64,000 nt of DNA from Pholiota molesta (lineage: Eukaryota > Basidiomycota > Agaricomycetes > Agaricales > Strophariaceae): assembly GCA_014925825.1 (NCBI GenBank), contig JACGCK010000054.1, positions 124,001-188,000 of the forward strand, in the 5' to 3' direction. Shown one piece after another: positions 61,001-64,000 of the stretch. Position 1 is the first letter of the stretch. Each line of letters begins with the position of its first letter. Made by a program: the position numbers and the translations under genes. The notes beneath the pieces are model-generated. The model worked only from the letters and a program-made list of their open reading frames with translations. It did no database searches and was not told the origin of the DNA.

Positions 61001-61195
61001 CATACTATGAATTCAATTCTCGATTAAGCTTTGTACTTGACACCCGCTTCTGGAAGTCGAAAGTCCAGAGAATTACGCCACACCGCCTATGTTCTGATTA
61101 GGACGCGGACTGAATATTGGATGGTGATCGATTCCGGGCCCATTACAATAAATACATATGTACGAGCGTTCTATGACTTGACTCGAGAAACAGCC
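58057..61195. other. 3.1-kb stretch without a clear gene
   Basis: Pyrimidine-rich 3' flank (58057-58530), then unremarkable sequence. A 199-codon plus frame at 59370-59969 contains a CAG run (poly-Ala) and is GC-rich, but shows no domain and competes with open antisense frames. I leave it uncalled. Confidence 0.35.
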
Positions 61196-63406
61196 ATGGC
61201 ATCCCAACACCTTACAGATTTCGTACAGGTTGTCGTTGCACGGCACCCATTTCTTTCGGCAGTCCTTATTATTCTTGTGGTCTGGTTCAGCTACCGATGG
61301 AATGTCGGGGTCCAACGCCTGCCATACCCTCCAGGGCCAAAACCGAGTCTTCTCGTTGGGAACATCAAAGACTTTCCAGCAACGGAGGCATGGCTTACTT
61401 TTGCACAGTGGAAAGATGTGTACGGTACGGGAGCTTGTTCGAGTGTCGAATAACTTAATAAAATATCTATTCAGGCGACGTAATCCACCTCGAGCTCTTG
61501 GGTCAGCACTACATCATTTTGAACTCGCTTGAAGCAGCGAAAGAGCTTCTCGAAAGGCGGTTCGCGATATATTCTAACCGACCGCGATATATTCTCATGG
61601 AAATGTACGTTTTCCTGCACATCAACCTTAATTCAAGCATGTTTATGTCGTTGCAGGATGGGCATGGATAAGCTCACTCCTTTCTTACAATATGGAACGA
61701 CATGGCGCAAACATCGAACCATGCTTCAAGGCGCCCTGCTCAAAACGAGTGCCTTCCATGCATTGCGACCTATCCATGTGAAGAAAGTAAACGACTTTCT
61801 TGGGAATCTTCTCTCCTCACCAGAAGAATTTCTGGAGCATAATAAGACGTAAGTTAACAATGTTTCTATCTGCTCATTGGGTCTACTGATCCGAACCGCT
61901 CACAGACTCTCGGCGGCCATCATAATGGCAGTAACTTACGGACATGATATTGCGTCGCAAAATGACATATTCGTGGAAGTAGCAGAGGTGGTTGCGGCCT
62001 CGCTCAGTAAAATCCTATTATCTACGAGCTCGTTAATGATGAACGCCTTTCCCTCTACTCGCTTCATTCCAGCATGGCTTCCGGGTGCTGGTGCCAAGCG
62101 GCAAACACTACAAGGTAGAGTCGAAGTCAGAAGGATGTTCGACCTACCCTTTGAAATGGTCGAAAAGCAATTGGTATGATTCCTTCGAATGTCCATTTTA
62201 AGTCGGACATCTTCCATTCAATTCTATTGACTTCATCTGATTCTAGAAAATTGGAACGGCGAAGCCATCAATCGTCTCTAACCTCCTGCAAACCTTCACT
62301 TCGGATGAAGACTACCGTTTGATCAAAGATATAGCAGCCACTGCTTATTCAGGTGTGTCCTTTGTTTTGCATGCTCCCATCCTCGAGCGTTCCCAATAAC
62401 ATAACAATCATTTAGGTGGGGCGGATACGGTAAGTCTGTTTGAAATTTCATATTGAAAAAGTGTAATAAATTTTGAATAGACGGCGGCCACCCTAGGAAT
62501 ATTCTTCTACTTAATATTACTGCATCCAACTGTTCAAGCGAAAGCTCAACAAGAAATGGATGCTGTCATTGGACCAGGTCGCTTGCCGATGTTTGAAGAT
62601 CAGAACTTGCTACCTTATATCAGTGCCATCGCGAAGGAAGTATTACGCTGGATGCCTATCGGGCCTCTAGGAGTATTTCACTCCTCAATTCAAGACGATA
62701 TATATCAATCTTACCATATACCCAAAGGTATGCAAGAAACTTAACCCATAACTGGATGTGGATGTATCTCAAATACTGATATATTGAATCAGGCGCAAAT
62801 GTAGCAGCCAATATCTGGTAACGAATTCGTTACAAGTTCAGAAACTTAGGCTCACAGGTGTATTCTTCTCCACAGGGCGATCAATCACGACCCAAAAACC
62901 TTTCCCGACCCGGAAAAGTTCAATCCAGAACGATTCTTGAACGGAAATGGAACCCTCCGAGATAATCTCGAAACAAGAACCTTCGGATTTGGGAGGCGGT
63001 AAATCTCTCCACCATTGACACTTTTTTATTCTGCTTGTTGACGGTTTTGACAGCCTCTGCGTTGGCCAATACATGGCATATGATGTTGTAAGTGAATGTA
63101 TTGCAACAATATGATCCAGGAACTAGTCTTGAACTCACTTTATTAGGTATGGCTAGCAATAGCTAACATCCTTCATATATTCAATATTCAGCCCAAAAAA
63201 GATTCGTTGGGCCAGGATATCATTCCTGAGGCTAAATACAGCGAAGGCATCATCGTGTAAGCTGATAGCGCGCGCACCTTGCCACCTGTTTAGATACTGA
63301 TTCGTTAATGTCTAGTCACATTATTCCTTTCGAATGCTCGATTACACCTCGATCTAACATATCTGAGCATCTTGTGAGGACGACCACCTCTGCGCGCACT
63401 GACTGA
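61196..63406 (+). CDS. Cytochrome P450 monooxygenase
   Basis: Microsomal P450. The anchor is FLSAVLIILVVWFSYRW, followed by the proline hinge LPYPPGPKPSLLVGN. Then come VIHLELLGQHYIILNSLEAA, the C-helix GTTWRKHRTMLQGALL, the I-helix SGGADTTAATLGIF, the K-helix EVLRWMP (ExxR), FPDPEKFNPERFL (PERF), and the heme loop FGFGRRLCVGQYMA with the thiolate cysteine. It ends near VHIIPFECSITPRS; the stop at 63404 is inferred through a last intron at 63258-63317. At least ten introns, with small exons (14 nt at 62416-62429). All frames agree. The family style is that of the large Agaricomycete O-methylsterol/aromatic P450 groups, but I cannot assign a CYP number. Substrate unknown; no biosynthetic partner gene is next to it. 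Confidence 0.9.
62416..62429 (+). other. 14-nt exon carrying the P450 oxygen-binding motif
   Basis: GTGGGGCGGATACG lies between TTTAG and GTAAGT. It encodes the Gly-Gly-Ala-Asp-Thr core of the I-helix. Introns are 63 nt (62353-62415) and 51 nt (62430-62480). Confidence 0.75.
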
Positions 63407-64000
63407 CTAGAGTGCCTGTGAAATCAGTCTTAATTATTAATAAAAATGAAAGATCGCGCTGCGTTTAGATGTACTTACATATGTATTTCCTAGTACTGGA
63501 AGATATTGCATACGTGTTAATGTAAATGCCTCAATATCTTCATTCAATGTCACCGGAATTTGACCCTACTTATGGTTGACTATTTATGTGATTATCTGTG
63601 CCAAGTTTTAACAGACTTGACACCGTGCAAGATATACTAACTTTTAATATAACTAAAGAATTGAGGTGATGACTAGTACTTATAGCGCGTTGACCAAGCG
63701 TTGACTTCTTGTCGACACCGCCCAGCGGAATTCGCGCGGCGGAGGGTGCCAGGACTCTAGCTCTGTCTATGTAGCTGAATGCGAGCAGTGCGCGCCATGA
63801 CCATGAGCCTCGCGATCCGCCGCGCGTACTTGCTCGGGGGTTCAAGTTCAACTTGGTGGTGCCGCAAAGGCTTCTGATGCGTGCGCTGAATTCGATTCCG
63901 GAGGGGGACGTGGCGAGCGGAAGTGGGCTCACGTCCATAACCACGTCTGTGTCCTTCTAGCTCTCCTTCGCAGGCTCAGCGCTCAGCGCTCATTAGTATA
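63407..64000. other. 3' flank of the P450, to the window end
   Basis: No gene seen. A GC-rich minus frame (63570-63944) has no motif. The final bases carry CTCAGCGCTCAGCGCTCA (63975-63992), like the arms of the inverted repeat at 48.8 kb. Confidence 0.4.

Noticed and set aside
63570..63944. 124-codon minus-strand frame at the window end
   Set aside because: Low-complexity GC-rich half, no motif, and no supporting splice sites or promoter.

Overview
The window reads as nuclear DNA of a basidiomycete fungus, most likely an Agaricomycete. Genes are cut by many short introns (about 50-85 nt, GT...AG). A spermidine synthase-saccharopine dehydrogenase chimera is present, an arrangement known from basidiomycetes. 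The other contents also fit: families of divergent F-box/leucine-rich proteins, secreted PLC-like phosphodiesterases, a sugar/quinate-type MFS pair and a microsomal P450. I saw no rRNA, tRNA, CRISPR or bacterial-type operon.

Layout. 1-5 kb: F-box relics, including a 230-bp copy of the 3' end of the F-box gene at 43.4 kb. 5.2-6.1 kb: a broken small secreted protein gene. 6.6-12.1 kb: two tandem MFS transporters on the minus strand, the first open and the second broken. 13.9-15.8 kb: protein farnesyltransferase beta subunit. 16.1-18.7 kb: the SPE3-LYS9 chimera. 19.4-21.1 kb: F-box gene. 22.4-23.1 kb: small secreted protein of Kre9/Knh1-like type. 23.3-25.0 kb: F-box gene. 25.8-30.4 kb: a large gene joining a PARP-type ADP-ribosyltransferase domain to a C-terminal ubiquitin-conjugating (E2) domain. 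31.4-31.8 kb: a possible small gene. 34.3-36.5 kb: Ost-alpha/TMEM184 membrane protein. 37.0-41.4 kb: two head-to-head PLC-like phosphodiesterases. 41.8-43.4 kb: F-box gene. 44.9-45.6 kb: cysteine-cluster membrane protein. 46.6-48.3 kb: TPR plus two CCCH fingers. 49.5-51.7 kb: secreted heme peroxidase. 52.2-53.1 kb: METTL7-like methyltransferase. 53.5-54.7 kb: 5'-truncated LINE. 56.2-58.1 kb: GC-rich single-pass membrane protein. 61.2-63.4 kb: cytochrome P450.

Two themes stand out. First, very small exons (2, 5, 8, 9, 11 and 14 nt) are needed to make several conserved proteins read correctly. The strongest case is a 5-nt exon in both PLC paralogues, encoding the same Ser-Cys at the same phase. 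Second, many conserved genes left of about 38 kb need a single added base at several places to stay in frame (farnesyltransferase beta, PARP-E2, second transporter, F-box genes), while most genes to the right read cleanly. Since housekeeping genes are hit, patchy one-base deletions in the assembly are at least as likely as mass pseudogenisation. I do not see a biosynthetic cluster; the genes look like an ordinary mixed fungal neighbourhood. All family calls come from reading motifs by eye, and exon borders are my own reconstruction.
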